From the NCBI RefSeq assembly GCF_918797505.1, contig NC_092797.1, positions 33,989,372 through 34,053,371 on the forward strand: a stretch of DNA of 64,000 bases, given 5' to 3'. Below the pieces are notes generated by a model. That model was given only the letters and a program-made list of their open reading frames with translations. It was not told the DNA's origin and ran no database searches. The translations under genes and the position numbers were made by a program. The stretch comes from Bemisia tabaci. Taxonomy: Eukaryota > Arthropoda > Insecta > Hemiptera > Aleyrodidae. Each line of letters starts with the position of its first letter. Positions within the stretch are counted from its first letter, which is position 1. Shown here piece by piece: positions 22,734 through 37,700 of the stretch.

Positions 22734-25700
22734 GTTTGTCCCTCTTATTCACGATACCTTAAGCCCTGGATAGACGATCAAATTCCCGAACTAATTCCGA
22801 TCAAAGTAGCATCAAAGTGTCGGGAGTCATCAGTCTCAAACTCATTAATTTGCTTCATTTATAAATGTTAACTTGGCAGAAATGTTTCCTGAGGCAGGAA
22901 ATGATGAATGGTGGCACTCCGTTCTGATCTTACTTTGAACAAAAAAGTGCGGCACGTCAAAATTTGATGGTAGAGTAGAATCAAATAAGTTTTGCTCTAC
23001 CATGTCTGCCAACTTTTTAGCCCTTCAAAATGGAAAAATCTGACCTTTTTTTTTTTTAAATTTGTTCAAAATTTTACGCTTAATCAGGTCCCAACATCGC
23101 TTTAGGCAGTTTTTGCCATTTAATATCAGAATTTTGGCCCTAAACAGCTGAAATGTCCTGTACCGTAGCCTGTCTGCGACTCAAGTGCGCAACTTTAACG
23201 CTTCATAACCATCATCTTGCATCTAAATACTTCCACTTCTGCTGTAAATTCACACTCAATTTGTACCTAACTTATTATTTTCAGTTATATTCATCCAAAT
23301 AAGTGAAAATATTGACCGTCTTTGCGTCATGCAGCCTTGTCTGCGGAATTCGCGTCCTGTACCGTAGCCCCCTTTTTTCAGCATCATTTCGTCCGTTACA
23401 GTGCAGCACTTATGAACTTTGTTTACTTTTTTTGTGTTATCGTGACTATCACACGCTGATGTCGAGCAGAGGAAAAAAAACCGCAATGAAACAGTAAATT
23501 TTGACCGTTTTTTATGAGTTTCTAGGTTTAACGACCATCTAGGATGTCCTTACCGTATACCTACCTTTTTAATGCATAAATCACTTCAAACTCTCGAATT
23601 TTGGTATTTTTTGATACGCTCTGATATCTTAACCTCAAATCCAGAATTTCAACCACATGCGTGAATATGCCCGAGCACCGTTGCCAATAATCACACGATT
23701 TGTCCGCACCGTAGCCGTCCGTACCGTAGCCCGTAGCCGTCCGGTACCGTAGCCCGTAGCTGACGCGCGATGCGGCCGGGTCTACGGTAAGTACGGACAA
23801 AATGCGAAAGTCATCCAAAAATCGGTGCGCTGTTTGATAGATCATCCCACTTTACTTTATTTTATCTATCACCAAAATTTGGAATTTAAAAAAAAAAGAG
23901 AGACGTATTTTTTTTTAGTACGACGCGACTTAGAAGAAGGAGGCTTTTTTTTCGATGATTGCATAAGGATCGCCATCTTTTTATTTTTTTCATTTTTTCT
24001 TTTAGAACTTTGAGTCCTCTTTTTCGTCTGAAGTTCATAGCAATTTATTCGTTTAATATTTATTCGTTAATATCTAACTTATTTTTTTCTTATTGTCCTT
24101 TAAATATTTATTTAAGGTGATTTGTGACCACATTTTCGATAAATTTACCTTTTTGTTTTCTTTCTTATTTTGTAAAAGTGCACCTGAAACGTTCTAACGT
24201 TGTCAAGCTTGTTTTAAGAACTCAGCTTCTAAGATTTGTCCCTAATTATTTAATGCGTTTACTTTAAAATAAAAGCAGTTCATTATTTTTGAAAAACTGA
24301 TTTACTTACTCTTTTTACCTTTATTGCCTGTAATTATTTATAAAAGTGGCACTTATAAGCTATGCTATAACTTAGCAGTTTATTCCCCAATGAATTTCAG
24401 TTCTTTATAATTCGGCCCTTGCATACAGTAATATTTACGAATGCCTCTTCGTCCTTACCGCAGCCCGTTTGTCCGTACCGTAACGTTATTGTCCTGTACC
24501 GTAGACCAGTAAAAAATTGTACAATTTGTAGCTTTAAAAAGAGCAAACCTGTAGAAATTCTTTAAAAAAGTTGTCTACCACATCTTCTAAGTTAGTTCTA
24601 AAGAAATTAATTAAAATTAATCGTATAATTACATTTCCCGGTTTTTATGGGAGAAAAATGATGGCGCAAAATTCTATAAATCGGACTTTAGAGCAATTTG
24701 GGTGCTAAATTTTGGAAGTAAAAACTTTGAAGGAAATTTTTTTTTATTCTTCTACAAGAATATATCTCATTGAGTGCAAAAAAACTTAAAACGGTATTAT
24801 TATCGCACGTATTGATAGAAAAACAAGCCTGTTTAATTGGTCTACGGTACGGACAAAAAAACTTAACTTCCAGCGATAAAAGAGGCCAAAAAATTTTTTC
24901 TGTTGAAAAAGAAGATTGACCACTATTAAAATCGACTTTCCAAGAGTATGAGGACTTCAGAAAACATCCTGAAGTCTTGAAATAACTAAAGTCACTTTTT
25001 TACAAAACGATGGCTCCAAGAGCAAAACTTATTTGATTCTACTCGGTAGATGGTGACCACCAGTCATCAGCATGTCTACTTTGATCGGAATTGGTTCGGA
25101 CTTTGATCGTCTATCCAGGGCTTAAGCGGGATGGCGGGTTTTTCGAAAGTCAGGAACAAGGCACATTTTGGCAGTTTTATCAAAGGTCCTGTCCACAAAG
25201 ACGTCAGGGTTCTAAGAGCGAGGGGGGGGGGGGGGGGGGTGTAGGTCTAGAGTACCTGTAGACGGGAGAGTATTGCCATCTCTGTGCCGCTCTCTTGTTG
25301 GTTCATCAGTTTTGGACTATCATGGTGCTCCAAAGTTGACCCAATGTAAACAAGCCCGTCCGAGAGGCACACGCACTATTGGCTGAGAAAGGAATGATAA
25401 TCACACTCAAAGCTTAATTTTAAATATAAAACGCTGACCCCGCGAACACAGTGCGGTCAGCGCGAAACGTGTATTAGCGCCTACAAGACTGCATGGATAC
25501 CTCATGCAATGCGCGTCCAGTGCGAACTGATTAGCGCCTACGAGACTGCATGGATACTTCACGCATTTGCGCGGGCACACCGTATGAATGCAGGTTCCAT
25601 GCTCGCATCGTCAAATGCGGGAATCAAGGGTGTAACTATTCAAACTTCGGTGTAGGTATAAGCAAAAATATTCATCAAAGTTCGATCCTTACTCAATTTA

Positions 25701-28700
25701 GAAGTTTGATATAAAACATTTTTAATCACACCCGAAATCTCGACGAGAACTTTGTCGAACTTTTTCTCCATCTTGTTTGTTTACATTGAGCCAAACTAGG
25801 AGTGGAGGGGCTGGGGTTTGTTAACATTGGTCCATCTTCGGGGCTCCATGATTGCCGACCAATCAGAAGCGGCACATTTTTTCTGTAGTTAAAGGATTGA
25901 GATGGCAATACTCTCCCGTGTGCAGGTCCTCTAGTTTTATCCAAGGTTCTGTCCACTAATGACGTCAAGGTTCTAAGAGCGAGGGGGGTCAAGGGGCGCC
26001 CGATCTATGCTGAGAGGGGTACAGGCCTCACATTCACGATAGCTTCCATCGTCTGAAGCGGGATGGAAGGTTTTCGGAAAGTCAGGGAAAATTTGGAACA
26101 TTTTGGCAATTTTATCCAAGGTGCTGCCCACTAAGGATCACAAGTGCCGTATGACGTTTAAAAGTTTCCGCCGCCATTTTATCTATTTACAGAGAAATTT
26201 TTCAACGAGGCTGTCCAAAAATTTCATTTAATTTTCTTTAAAACTCAGTGAAATTTTCAAACAGATTCAACCAAAAAATTCTCTGTAAAAGAAAGAAATG
26301 GCGGCGGAAATTGTAAAACGTCGCATGGCGCTTGTGATACTTTGGCCGGAAAGTGACGATGCTCATCTTGCTCATTATTTTATCTGTATCTCTCTCACTG
26401 AAAAAAAAATCTCGGTGTATTTACTAAGAAAAGGGTAAAATTACCAAGAATTCAGGGTTCTATTTGATCCCAGTTTTTTCTCGGTAAAATTACCATTTGT
26501 GGAATTGGTAATTTTACCAAGAATCTCGGTAAAATTATTGAACTTTCTCGGTAATTTTACTGGACTTCGATAAAAACGCCAATATTTTTTATCGACTGTG
26601 GTAGAATTACGGAGATAAAATAGCAAAGTTACCGGGAATTGATTACCAATAAAAGTGGTATTCTTACCTGAAAAAACAGTAAAAATACCGGTTTTTAGGT
26701 AAACTTACTAGTCTGTCTTGGTAAAATTACCAATAATTGGTAAAAAAAAGTAAGATGGTAAAGGTACCAACGGACCTTGGTAAAAACGCCGAGAATTTTT
26801 TTCAGTGCTGGAGAATGGTCCTTGTTCCCACAAAGCTCTACGCGAAACTCCGCCGAGGCAGGAACGTGGATAGCCGTTTCCAGGTTGTAACCCTGTCCAG
26901 CGACCCATTAGCGGGGTCGGAACAAGTTGATTTCTGGTGGGATCATCGATGCCACACCTGCTACAGAGAGCAACGCGCGGAGCCGTGTCGTGATCGATGG
27001 CTCTCCTATTGTGAGGCTCGGGCTGAGGTCAGAGCACCCGAATCGGCATGATTCACCTATGATGCCGTGCCGAGGAAAAACGGCTCATGAACTTTCAGGT
27101 GTTGCCAAATTTCCTTTGATAAATTACGAATTTATTTAGAAAGTTGTAAATATTTTTCCTCCAATTTTTCTGGCAATTTTGTTCGCAATTGAATCTTAAA
27201 TATTTGCAAATTCCATGGGAAATTATGCATGGCTCTAGTCTAAAATAAATTTTATATCAGGGGAAATTTGGCAACAATCGAATGTTTTACGGCGTTTTTC
27301 CTTAGCACGGTAGTGTATGCAAGGGGCGAATTGCCTGCGGCTGGGCGACTGCGACCGGCGAGCATAAGCCGCGTTCCCACTGGTAGCGTGCGCTGCGGAG
27401 TTCGCCGCGCGACTGACAATGAGTGCTTGTTGCACTTTTCCCACTGAGATAACATTTATAGAGAGACTATGGACACTGGGTTCGTTGATCTGGGCGCGTT
27501 GATGACGGCGCAGAGATACAACTATTCGTGCTCAATGGATGTCCGTGTTGCGTCCGCAAAATTGAAGGCGCGATGGCGCGAGGCGTGAACTCGCAATAAT
27601 CTGCTCTATACTGCTGATGCAGTGTTGTTTAGATTCGAGAGACATTTTCATAAAACTAGGCCCGACTAAGTCTTTCCTATCCTCGGCTTTGTTTTTCACG
27701 TAGCCCTTGAAGCACCACTACAAATAAGACCAACGGAACGAACTTAACATAGAACAAGAGCAAAGGAAAAGAAGCGAGTTAATGACGGCGCAGAGATACA
27801 ACTATTCGTACTTAATGGACGTCCGTATTGCGTCTGCAAAATTGAAGGCGCTATGGCGCGAGGCGTGAACTCGTCATGTTCCGCTGTACGCTGCCAATGA
27901 GGATTTACTTAAATTTAGAAGAAAAGTTTAAAAACGACGACCGAACACGTTCCTCGTATGCGGTTGTATTGACCATCGAGTTTTTCTTCTTTTTTTCAAT
28001 TTGATGTCTACTTACGCATTCATTACTGTGTGTTTTGAGACCAAATATCTTAGGTTCGTATGTAACTGCCCCATGCCCATGCAAACCTCAAGGCACGTGT
28101 TTTTAGTAAGCTGAAGTTGTCGTCATTTTTTGGTTCCTTAGGGACTCTTAGAGACTCTTTGGGAAGTGGGGGCCAGTGTCCTTATCCTCTCTATAAAGGT
28201 ACTCTTTGTAGCACGGATGACTTGGTGTCGCGTCGTGCGCTGCTGCTGGAAACGCAGCTTCGTTCCGCCTCACATGGATGAGATTGAGCGCATGAAGATG
28301 GTCCGAGGGTTTCTTTGCGAGCCTATCATCCTGTGGCGTCATGGATCGTGTCCTCCGGCAAATAGAGTTTTATTTTGCTCACTTACGTCACGGATTAGAC
28401 TAATTTGTCCATCCGCGGATAAGCGAGTGCAACGGGCAGGCGAAGGTGCAGGCGATGCCGCCGCAGCCGAGAGTCCCCTCGCGGTCCTTGCACTGGAGTG
28501 ATTTCTGAACCAGCAGTTTATAGGGTGGCCACCGTCTGTAGAATCTAGAAAAGACAGGGGAAAATAACAAAATGACACGTAATGAGTTTATTTTCAACTG
28601 CGCTCCCATTTCCCGGAATTAGTTCCAGGAGATTAGGAGATGATCCTGAATTTTTCCCGGGACTCTTGAAATTCCCGAAAATTTCCGGATCTTTTGTACT

Positions 28701-31700
28701 TTCCGGAACATTATCGGAGCTCTTGAAACAAGTTAAAAGGAATCCCGGAACTTTTGACGGTCATGGAGCGGGAGAAATTGGAAAAAGAAGTTCCGTATCC
28801 CGAAACTTCGGACGGTCATGGAATGGGATCACTGATACTCAAGAGGTACTTTAACATGTTTAACTGTGTGTCGCGTCACATACGACTTGCCTGTACCTGT
28901 ATTTTGCCCCAATAGAAATATCTTAAAATTATTATTTCCTATCCCGCATTTGCTCTCAAATTCTAAGAATTTTGTCGGAACTATTTCTTGGAAACTCGAA
29001 ATAATCAGGGAATTCCAGTTTTAAAGATAAAAGAACGTGCAAGAACAAATGTGGGCACTCGTACCGCCGAAAATGACCTATAGCTAATCAATTCACCAAT
29101 AAAGTTTACGCTAAATAAGTTTACGCACTTTTAGACTACAACAGAAGATTCGCCATCTTGATTCTTCATTTACTTTTCATGCTAAACTGACGTCAGACGA
29201 TCTCCTACCGCAATATAAAATCGCGTAAACTTTTTTGGCGTGGACTCCAGAACGTTTAAAATCAGGTACGTCCAGGCATTCAAATTTAATAGACGATTTT
29301 TGTGATTTCCAGTCGAATTTTCCGTCAATGTAAGTTTTTTTTGGTTACTTTATTTTGTTAGACTTTCATTTTGGTTCTCTGGGCTTCTACTCAGTAAATA
29401 CGTACTGGTAAAGGGTGTTTGCTTACTAATAAATTGGTGACAATCTGTGTGAGTGTGTGTGTGAGGAGGGGATGAAGAAAATCAAAGCACATCTTTACTA
29501 CGATTTCGTCCGAGCATGCAAATCTGGGAGATGAAAGAACTTAAGCAACTTATAAACGGAAGCAACGTACTCTCAAATTTGTACTTCCTCACTCCCATTG
29601 TTTTCTCTTGTGTGTGAATTTTAGGACAGAGAGGCTAGGGAATTTTAGTTTGAGGATGAGAAAAAAATCAGACTGTGCCAAAAAATAGATTTCTGCACAA
29701 ATGAGATGACAAAAACAAAAACATAATGAGAAAAAGAAATAAGAAATCAGGGAAGAGGAAGAAAGAGCGATAACCAATTTGAGAATAATTCTGTGAGCAG
29801 TTCGCGAAAATTTTGGACCATTGCTTGTTTCGAATTTTTCGACCTCTAAACTGTGGAGGAACGAGGACCGTGCCAGTGAGAGGGAGTGAGCGTTAGGAAT
29901 AATGGCAGGGATTAAAGTTCGCGTCAAATAAATCTCGGTTAACGACCGACCGAAACGCCTAAAATGAGATGGGAATCAAGGAGCCGAAAGCACTATTTAC
30001 CAAGAGTGATGCGCCTTCTTTTGATCGGGTATGCAAATAAAGACACTTCTGCGTTGTAAAAATTGCATGCGTGAAATTTAAATGCAGCCTCAGAGCTTTG
30101 TATTGGACGATTCTTGAATTTGCGAGCCGTCATATTCTGTTTTTATCATTTAAGGAGGGGGGGGGGGAGGTCCTCTGTCCAGGCAAGGCGAAAAGTTCTT
30201 AAAAAGTCGGTGAATTCGGCCCAACCCTGAACAGTTAGGGAATTTGGCTGCGAAGCCCTGACATTTTTTCTTCCAGCCGGAAATTGCAGTTTTATGCTTT
30301 CATGAGCCTTCGCGAGCTTAAATTTTATTCCTTTTTTTTTTCAAAGAATTTAATAGAGATATCATGTCAAAAAGACAGAGAAAATATCGTCACCTTCCGG
30401 CCGAAGTATCATAAGCGCCATTCAACGATTACAAATTTACGCCGCCATTTTATTTTTACAGAGAAATTGTTGGTTGAATCCGTTTGAAAATTTCATTGAA
30501 TTTCATCAGCAACACAAAGAAAATTCAGTGAAATTTTCGGACTGCTTCGTTGAACAATTTCTCTGTAAAAAAAAGAAAATGGCGGCGGAAATTTTTAAAC
30601 GTGTCATGGCGCTTGTGATACTTTGGCCGGAAAGTGACGATATTATGAAGTCAGGGAATTTTGAAATTCAAGAACACTTGAGATCCCACGAAGCCTTCAA
30701 AATCAAAGGCCTTGGGAAGAGTTTCAATTTCATCCAAGGCTTCCGAGGTTTTTGAATTGAATTTTTACCTTGCTAAAGAAACGCATTCTTGCTAAAAGCT
30801 TTCTTTTCATCGGCCGGTGCCATTTTTCTGCATCAATTCACCCGATTGAATGTGAAGCAATTTCTTTTCAGAGGAGCGCGTGTGTTTTCTTAACCGCGCT
30901 ACAAAGACGAGAGAAGAGCCCGTGCGACAGGTTGATTTGCTCAGTTTTTTGCTCTCCGGAAGTCGAGCGATTAGCATAAATTATTTCTTCGCTGTTCGAA
31001 TTTCTACCCTGCTCCTCGACGATCGTTGCAATCCGTTATTACACAACGTCAACAAGTACTTAGATAGTATCTTAAGGCTGTCCCCCTCAATCCGGAAGTT
31101 GCAATGATAGGATAGTATGATACTCACATCTTCAAATGTTAAATGATGAGGATTGGTTTAAACTGAACTATTCATGCAAAACGCATGACACCCTTGCAAT
31201 AATAGCGGGATGATTATTACAATTAACAGATTGGCAGACCAAACTATAAATGGAGAGATAATACAAATGGAGCGACCCTATTAATTGAAACGGGTGGTTG
31301 TTATGGACTAAAAAAGGGGACAATGATAGACTAACTTGGTTTCTCGTGATCTCTCGTGGCGTTTTGTTTGTTAGTCTACTCTTACCTCCTTTGCCCAATG
31401 CAACCACCCGCTTAAACCGATAGGATTGCTCAATTTTCTCTTCGTCTTCTCTGTATATTGTTTTGTCTATAGATTTTAATAATCAGCCCGCAGGAACGCA
31501 CAAACGCAATCACACACCCAAAAATCTGCATCAATAAGAAGTATCATAAGTCGTTCTTAAATCTAATAGCAGTTAGGTAATATTTTACCATTGCACGTTA
31601 TAGTTACCTAATATAAGTGATAGCACGATTAAGGGAAGTGATCAGATATTCCTATATGTCTCTATGCAGCTGCGTGAGAAAGTTTCCCAGTGTAAATGAA

Positions 31701-34700
31701 ATCATACTTACCATAAATTTTCGCTAAAAATTCCCTTCAACTGATGTTTGCTGCTTGGAGTATCAAAATCTGTCCTTATCTCATACCTAGTTAAATAATT
31801 TTCTTTTATGAAGAAAGCTCATGATATCTACTATGTGGTTTTTAGAAGTGGACCCCAAGACGATCGGCACCTCCTAAGTGCCATCAACTATAATCATTGA
31901 TGACCTTATCCCTGCTGCTTAAAATATAGGTACGGCTATACACAGACGAAATCATATTTTTCAAAATCAGGGAATGTAAGGGAAAGTAGGAAGTTAGAGA
32001 GTTCGAATGCGAACACGCACGTGGTGAGCATCAACCGACGGCCGGTAATGCTCTTCATCGCTTATAAGGTGAGCTATTTTATTTTTAGCTCCACTTGATT
32101 TCTGCTATTCTCGCTCCTATATCGGCGAATAGCGCTCAGCGTAAAGGTCAGAGGAAAGTTAAGAAATGATCGAAACATTTTTGTCTTGTCATAAAGTAAG
32201 GTTTCTTCTGAAGTGCCAGAGAAAAGTCTGAGAAACTTAAAATCCGAAAAATTTGGCCACTTTTTTTTTAATTAGAGCAGGGCACAGGCCTTGATGACAG
32301 TGGCCAGTCGTCCTTCAAAAATAATGAATTTGGGCACTAAATTTGGAAAATTTCATACAGATTAACGTGTTTTAGTTCATTGATATGTACTTCTTTGCAC
32401 AGCATCCATAATGCAATTTCATTCATGAAATATATTACATGTCTACATATTTTGACGAGACTTCAGCAGAAGATAATGAAACCGTAGGAATGAATGACAT
32501 CTGTGCCACTGGGAACTGAAGTATCTGTACAAGATGCGTAAATTCGACAGGACCTGGTGGCCATGTGGTTTTAGAGCGCAACTTTAAGTCTGTCTGCTCG
32601 AATAAAATAATAATAGAGCGATATTTTCCCGATACCCCCGAGCCCGTCGCGACTCAACGACGCATCCGGCTGCAGAAAAATTATAACGGAGTAGCCGTTT
32701 TTTAATCGGAGGATTCCATGGAGGGGCTGTAAAATTAGGGCCGAATAATGGATCGATTTCCAATTGAGCTCTGTTGCTTAATTAGAACAGCGATTCGAGG
32801 ATTTTTTTTTTAGGTATTATTGAGGGAGTTTCGTTCTCGGGAATTTGCGCCGTATTGGGCCTCCGTAACTTCGTATTTGGAGGTTGTATCGATTAGTAAC
32901 TTTGGGATTTTTAAACCATATTAAGGTCCACGAAATTCTCTAAATTTAATCAAAATCTGCAATGAGTATGAATTCACTTTTGCTAGTTGATTTTGGAATT
33001 AAACAACCCGTGAGCCATGAAAGTTTCTTTTATGTACCAAGTCTCTCTCGCGTGAATTCTCAGTGCCTTTCTCGAGGCACTCTTTCAACAAACAGGAGGT
33101 TGTGGATTGTCGTCAGTGGCGTGGCGTGCATTGCGATGTATCGATTTGTCTGCAATTCAAACCTATGGTAAAGAATCGATTATTAAGGTGTTCGCTGCGA
33201 CCACCCTGTTTATCGATCCTTTTCCATAGGTTTAAATGGCATAACAATCGATAGATATATCGATTCGGCAAAGCACGCCACGCCACTGGTTGTCGTAGGC
33301 TGTTACCTCTCAAAGAATAGTCTCATTTGTGTTTAATGTTTAAAGCAGTAGGTCATATAATACCCTTTTAAGAAGAATAAAGTGTTTCATGGCAAATAAA
33401 ATCCACGTTTTTCTAGTTTCACCATCGATAGTTAAATCAAGCCCTTTCAAGAATCTCCCAAAAGCTGCATAGTCTTGGTTGTATTAAATTATAAAACATT
33501 AGAAACGTTTAAAGAGTAAGAAATTCACTGCTCAAATATAGTCGTGCCCCTAAGCGATTCCCTCGTCTTTTACTTCTGAATCGTGTTTGAAGTGAGCGGT
33601 ACGTTCATGTTCGAAAACTTGACATTTAGTGCACAGCGTCTCTTAAAAAGGTCATCTCACCGGACATTCGTAAGACATTACTGCACCTCGTGTCGCCGAT
33701 ATCCCTCCAAAAATCGATCATTTCCCAATCCCCTTACCCTCTTGGTGTGTAAAACCACAGTATTCTCGTGGAGAAGAAAAGTTCCACGCTGAGAGGTTTA
33801 GACTCCAAGAAAGCCTGCGTTTTACTTAATGATTTTCTTTTCGTTGTCATTTATTGTCGGGTAATGTAACGTTTTCCATCTGAGAGTTCATCGATCATGA
33901 AATATCTCTATCGCAAACGCGACAAAACTTGTAAATGGAATGTTTCGACGAGCGCCAGTTGAGTTTAAATATTTTTCGTTAACCTAATCTTTTTTATTTT
34001 TAAATCCAGAAGAGTTGAAAATGTTTGTGAACGACTCAGTTTGACCAGTTTTGGACCCGATGTCCAAAATTCGAATTACTGGAACCTTTTAAGGAACTCT
34101 TAGAATTTTTAAATGCCAAATCATTAGGACTTTCTGATGAGCGAGTATGCGTGCCTGATCCAACTTTTTTTTCTAAAATAAACGGTTCGGGAGGTAACAT
34201 TTTGCAGGGTTTGAATGTTCATAGGGCGCTCTTCCTTGACCTGGTAGGCTAGTTAGGAGAGCAAGCACTCTCAAAACTGGCTGTGAGAGTTGTGAAATCG
34301 AGTGCTCCTGCAATTATTCGGTTATGCAATTTTAGCTACCGGAAAGTTGATATAGTTGTATCACCGCCTTTGCTCTCATTGTAAATGGGCGAGTTTCACA
34401 GAAACTTGATGCGTACTTGCACTGCTCGCTTCTTACAAGCGAATCGAAGTTACGGCTCAGTTCCAAAAACAGATGGTACCATGTGCTAAAAAATTAATCA
34501 ACCTTGTCGTTCGTCTGTAATTTATCATCACCTTTGAAAAAATATTCACTCTCATCAATACAAGGAGCCCTAAATGATGTTTCTCTTAACAAGAAAAGTT
34601 AGGATAACAATTCGAACGAAATGCAATCAAAGTACATGATTTCCAGCGCTAGCTATCGAAAAAAATGCATTAATCGAATATGATTTTAAATATTTTATTA

Positions 34701-37700
34701 AAACTGTATCACCACAAACGACATGAAAATTATCTCTCTTGTCTTTTAGTGTATTTTCCGAAGGAAAGGTACACTATTTTTTTACTCGTGACCATTCTTT
34801 CTTATTAGAACCACTAAACTTTATCGTCGCTCAATAAGTTTCATAACTGACGAGGATCCACCTAAATTTTGCTCTTTCCTGATCTCGAAAATGACTAACG
34901 ATTTGGAGCGGTTTTCAAAGTGGGGAATTGTTGCGAAACAGATTTTATCGCAAACGACGAGTTGTAGCCAATATCCGCAGGATGGAATTGAATAAATCCG
35001 CAGCTAATGAGCTGAAAACACTGTAACTTCAGACACCAGCCTCCGGCATGAGGAACACTTGCTCAGCTTATCAAAGTGTATCGTTCATCTGGTTTGCATT
35101 GTTTTTCCAGTCGTTTTTACGGCTTCAGTCTGTTCAGCGCACGCCCAGATCATTCAGGTCTTTTTATTTGTCATCACCGCGCTTTGTCGCAAAATTCTAT
35201 TTTTTTCTTTATCCAAATTTGTTTTCATTATCTTTTCTATAATTCTTTCTCCTCGGTCCCATGTTGAAGTTTCAGTATAACTATGCTAACAGGAAGCTTT
35301 TTACTCATCCTGTAAGTTCGCGTAAATCTTTGAGTTTAAAATCCATACGCAAAATGCACATCGATACATCCGCGGACGTTACGTTACACTGTAGCCATTT
35401 AGAAAACACTTTAAGGGTTTTTTTTTTCTTTTTCAAATGATTTCGGTTTATATTTGTTGTTGGTGCTTCCCCCCCCCCCCCTTTATAGGATGATGTGTCA
35501 CTTTGTCACAGTATGTGTGTGTATCACTGACAAGCCGACAGCCAATTGTGTTTCATGCTCCCGTTTTTCGTGCCAAACTCGTTTTCGCTCTAAAATTAAT
35601 TTTACTTGAAACTGTTCAAGAATTGACTGCGAATGTATTCAACCAGAATTAGTCTAACTACATCAGACAGTGTCTGATTTTCTCTCGCGTTTTATGTACA
35701 GCGGAAATTAAGCAATACTTTCTCTCGAAATGTCGTTAGTGTACTCTTCCTAATCTAGAGGAAGTTTATAGTCAGTTTCATGGCATTAAATTTATGATCC
35801 AGGAATCATCGAAAGTTTTTAGGCATTATTTGTTTATACTTTTCTTGTCAAAAAATAATACCTACGTGGGAGAAAATTAGAGCGCATTGAAGTGCAGACA
35901 GGCTGATTCTCTTTGAATCCGTGTCCTCAATTGTGTTCGTGGTGAAAATGGGTGCGAAATTTTACTTTTCAAAACCTCCACCCAACATCCCGCTCCTTAC
36001 ATAGTTTCATAAACGTTGAAAATGTGCGAAGACAAAATATCGTCGAGTGAGGAAAATTAATTTGCAATTTTTTTCTTTGATTTCAGGTGACAGTGAGAAG
36101 TGGGGCTGCGGAGAATGGAGTGCGCAGTAATGGTTCGTCGGCAATAAGCCACCATACAAGCGATGGTATCTCTAGCGGAGCATCAATTTGCAACCGTAGG
36201 CAATCGATCGACTCGCTCGCCCAGCATTCGACTGTGTAAGTAGAACAGACAAATATTCACTTGGGAGCCTTTAAAAAATAACGTCATGCAAAATTTCGGA
36301 TTTTTTTACCCCCTAACCCCTTCATAAGCTTTTGGGGACGTAAGAGAGGGGCGTTTCCTTTAACACGTAAGAAAAAACAAAAAAAAACAGCGTAACGCTT
36401 TCCTCGACCCCCTCTCTCCTCCAGCGTTACGTATTTCATGAACGGTCTCGCGTTACTCCAAGTTTGTGTTCACCTTTTATAGAAATAGACTGATTTAGTT
36501 GCTACGTCATTCGATACATTTCGGTAAAATAAGCGAAATTTAATTGGCCCGTTTGAATTTCGATTAGTTTCCCCGCACTTTGAAATCGCGATAAAATTAA
36601 AACAGCCAATTAGGGAATTGAATTTTCTCAGATTGAGGTTATGCTTTTGTTTACAATTGAACCAGCGAAAATATCCATTTATCGAATGATGTAATCATTA
36701 AATCAGTTTATTCTTGATGACAAAAACGCATTACATTGCGTAGATCGATAGCTCGGAGGAAGATCCCTCAAAATCGCGCTTTTTCTTTGAGGTTGAAAAG
36801 ACTTTCATAGGCTTAACAGGGGAAGGGGAGCGCATTATACCTTTTCCAATTCAAATTCTCGATTGTATATTTTCATTAGCCGTCTTTTATTTCGTCTACA
36901 GGATTCTTCGCGGACCGCGGACCGCGGACGATCGGTGATTTTCGTAGATACTTCAGAGAGCCAATCACAGCGAGGTAGGTGTTAACAGCGCGGACCGCTG
37001 GAGGGCGCCACTGCATTTTGTTTATGTGTACCTGATCCTGATTCTGATAATACTGGGTGGGAAGCTTGCCATAGCCATAGTGAAGCATCTAATAATAAAA
37101 ACTTTCTTAGGAGTGCTCGATAAAAATTTTCGAAAACGAAATAAGATGAGAAATTTGGGCATAAATGCCAACACATTTCAAATGACAACCAATAAATGAA
37201 TAAAACCGTAATTATTGGATAGTTATAAAATCCTGAATTGTTTCAACAGATATGAAAGTTCGACGATCATGGGTCAAAATTGGTCAAAATACAAATAGAG
37301 ACTAAATAGGATTGACAAATGACAAAATAGAAGGGCACGTGAAGAAGACAGAAGAAGATGATATTGTCGAGAGGTTAGGGTTTCGTCCGCGGTCTACGGT
37401 CTGCGAACTCCAGACCTCGCAGACGGCCGCGGACCGCAAACGTCTGCAGGTGTCCGCATCCAGGCGAATTCTTGTGTCCGCTTCGCATCCTCGAAATTAA
37501 GCCCCGCCCACTCCAAGTCATCCGCAAAATAATAAAAGACGATTGCAGACGCCTGCGGACCGCGAAGTGTCCGCTGCAGACGAAATAAAAGACGGCTATT
37601 ATTTCAAGGTATAATCTGCGTAGATCGGTAGGTCGAAAGAAGATCCCTCAAAATAACTCTTTTTCTTTGTGGTTGAAAAGACTTTCATAGGCTTAACAGG

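Noticed and set aside
29096..29239. Possible MITE with ccaataaagtttacgc ends
   Set aside because: Only 14 of 16 bases complementary, no further arm pairing, no copies and no target duplication.
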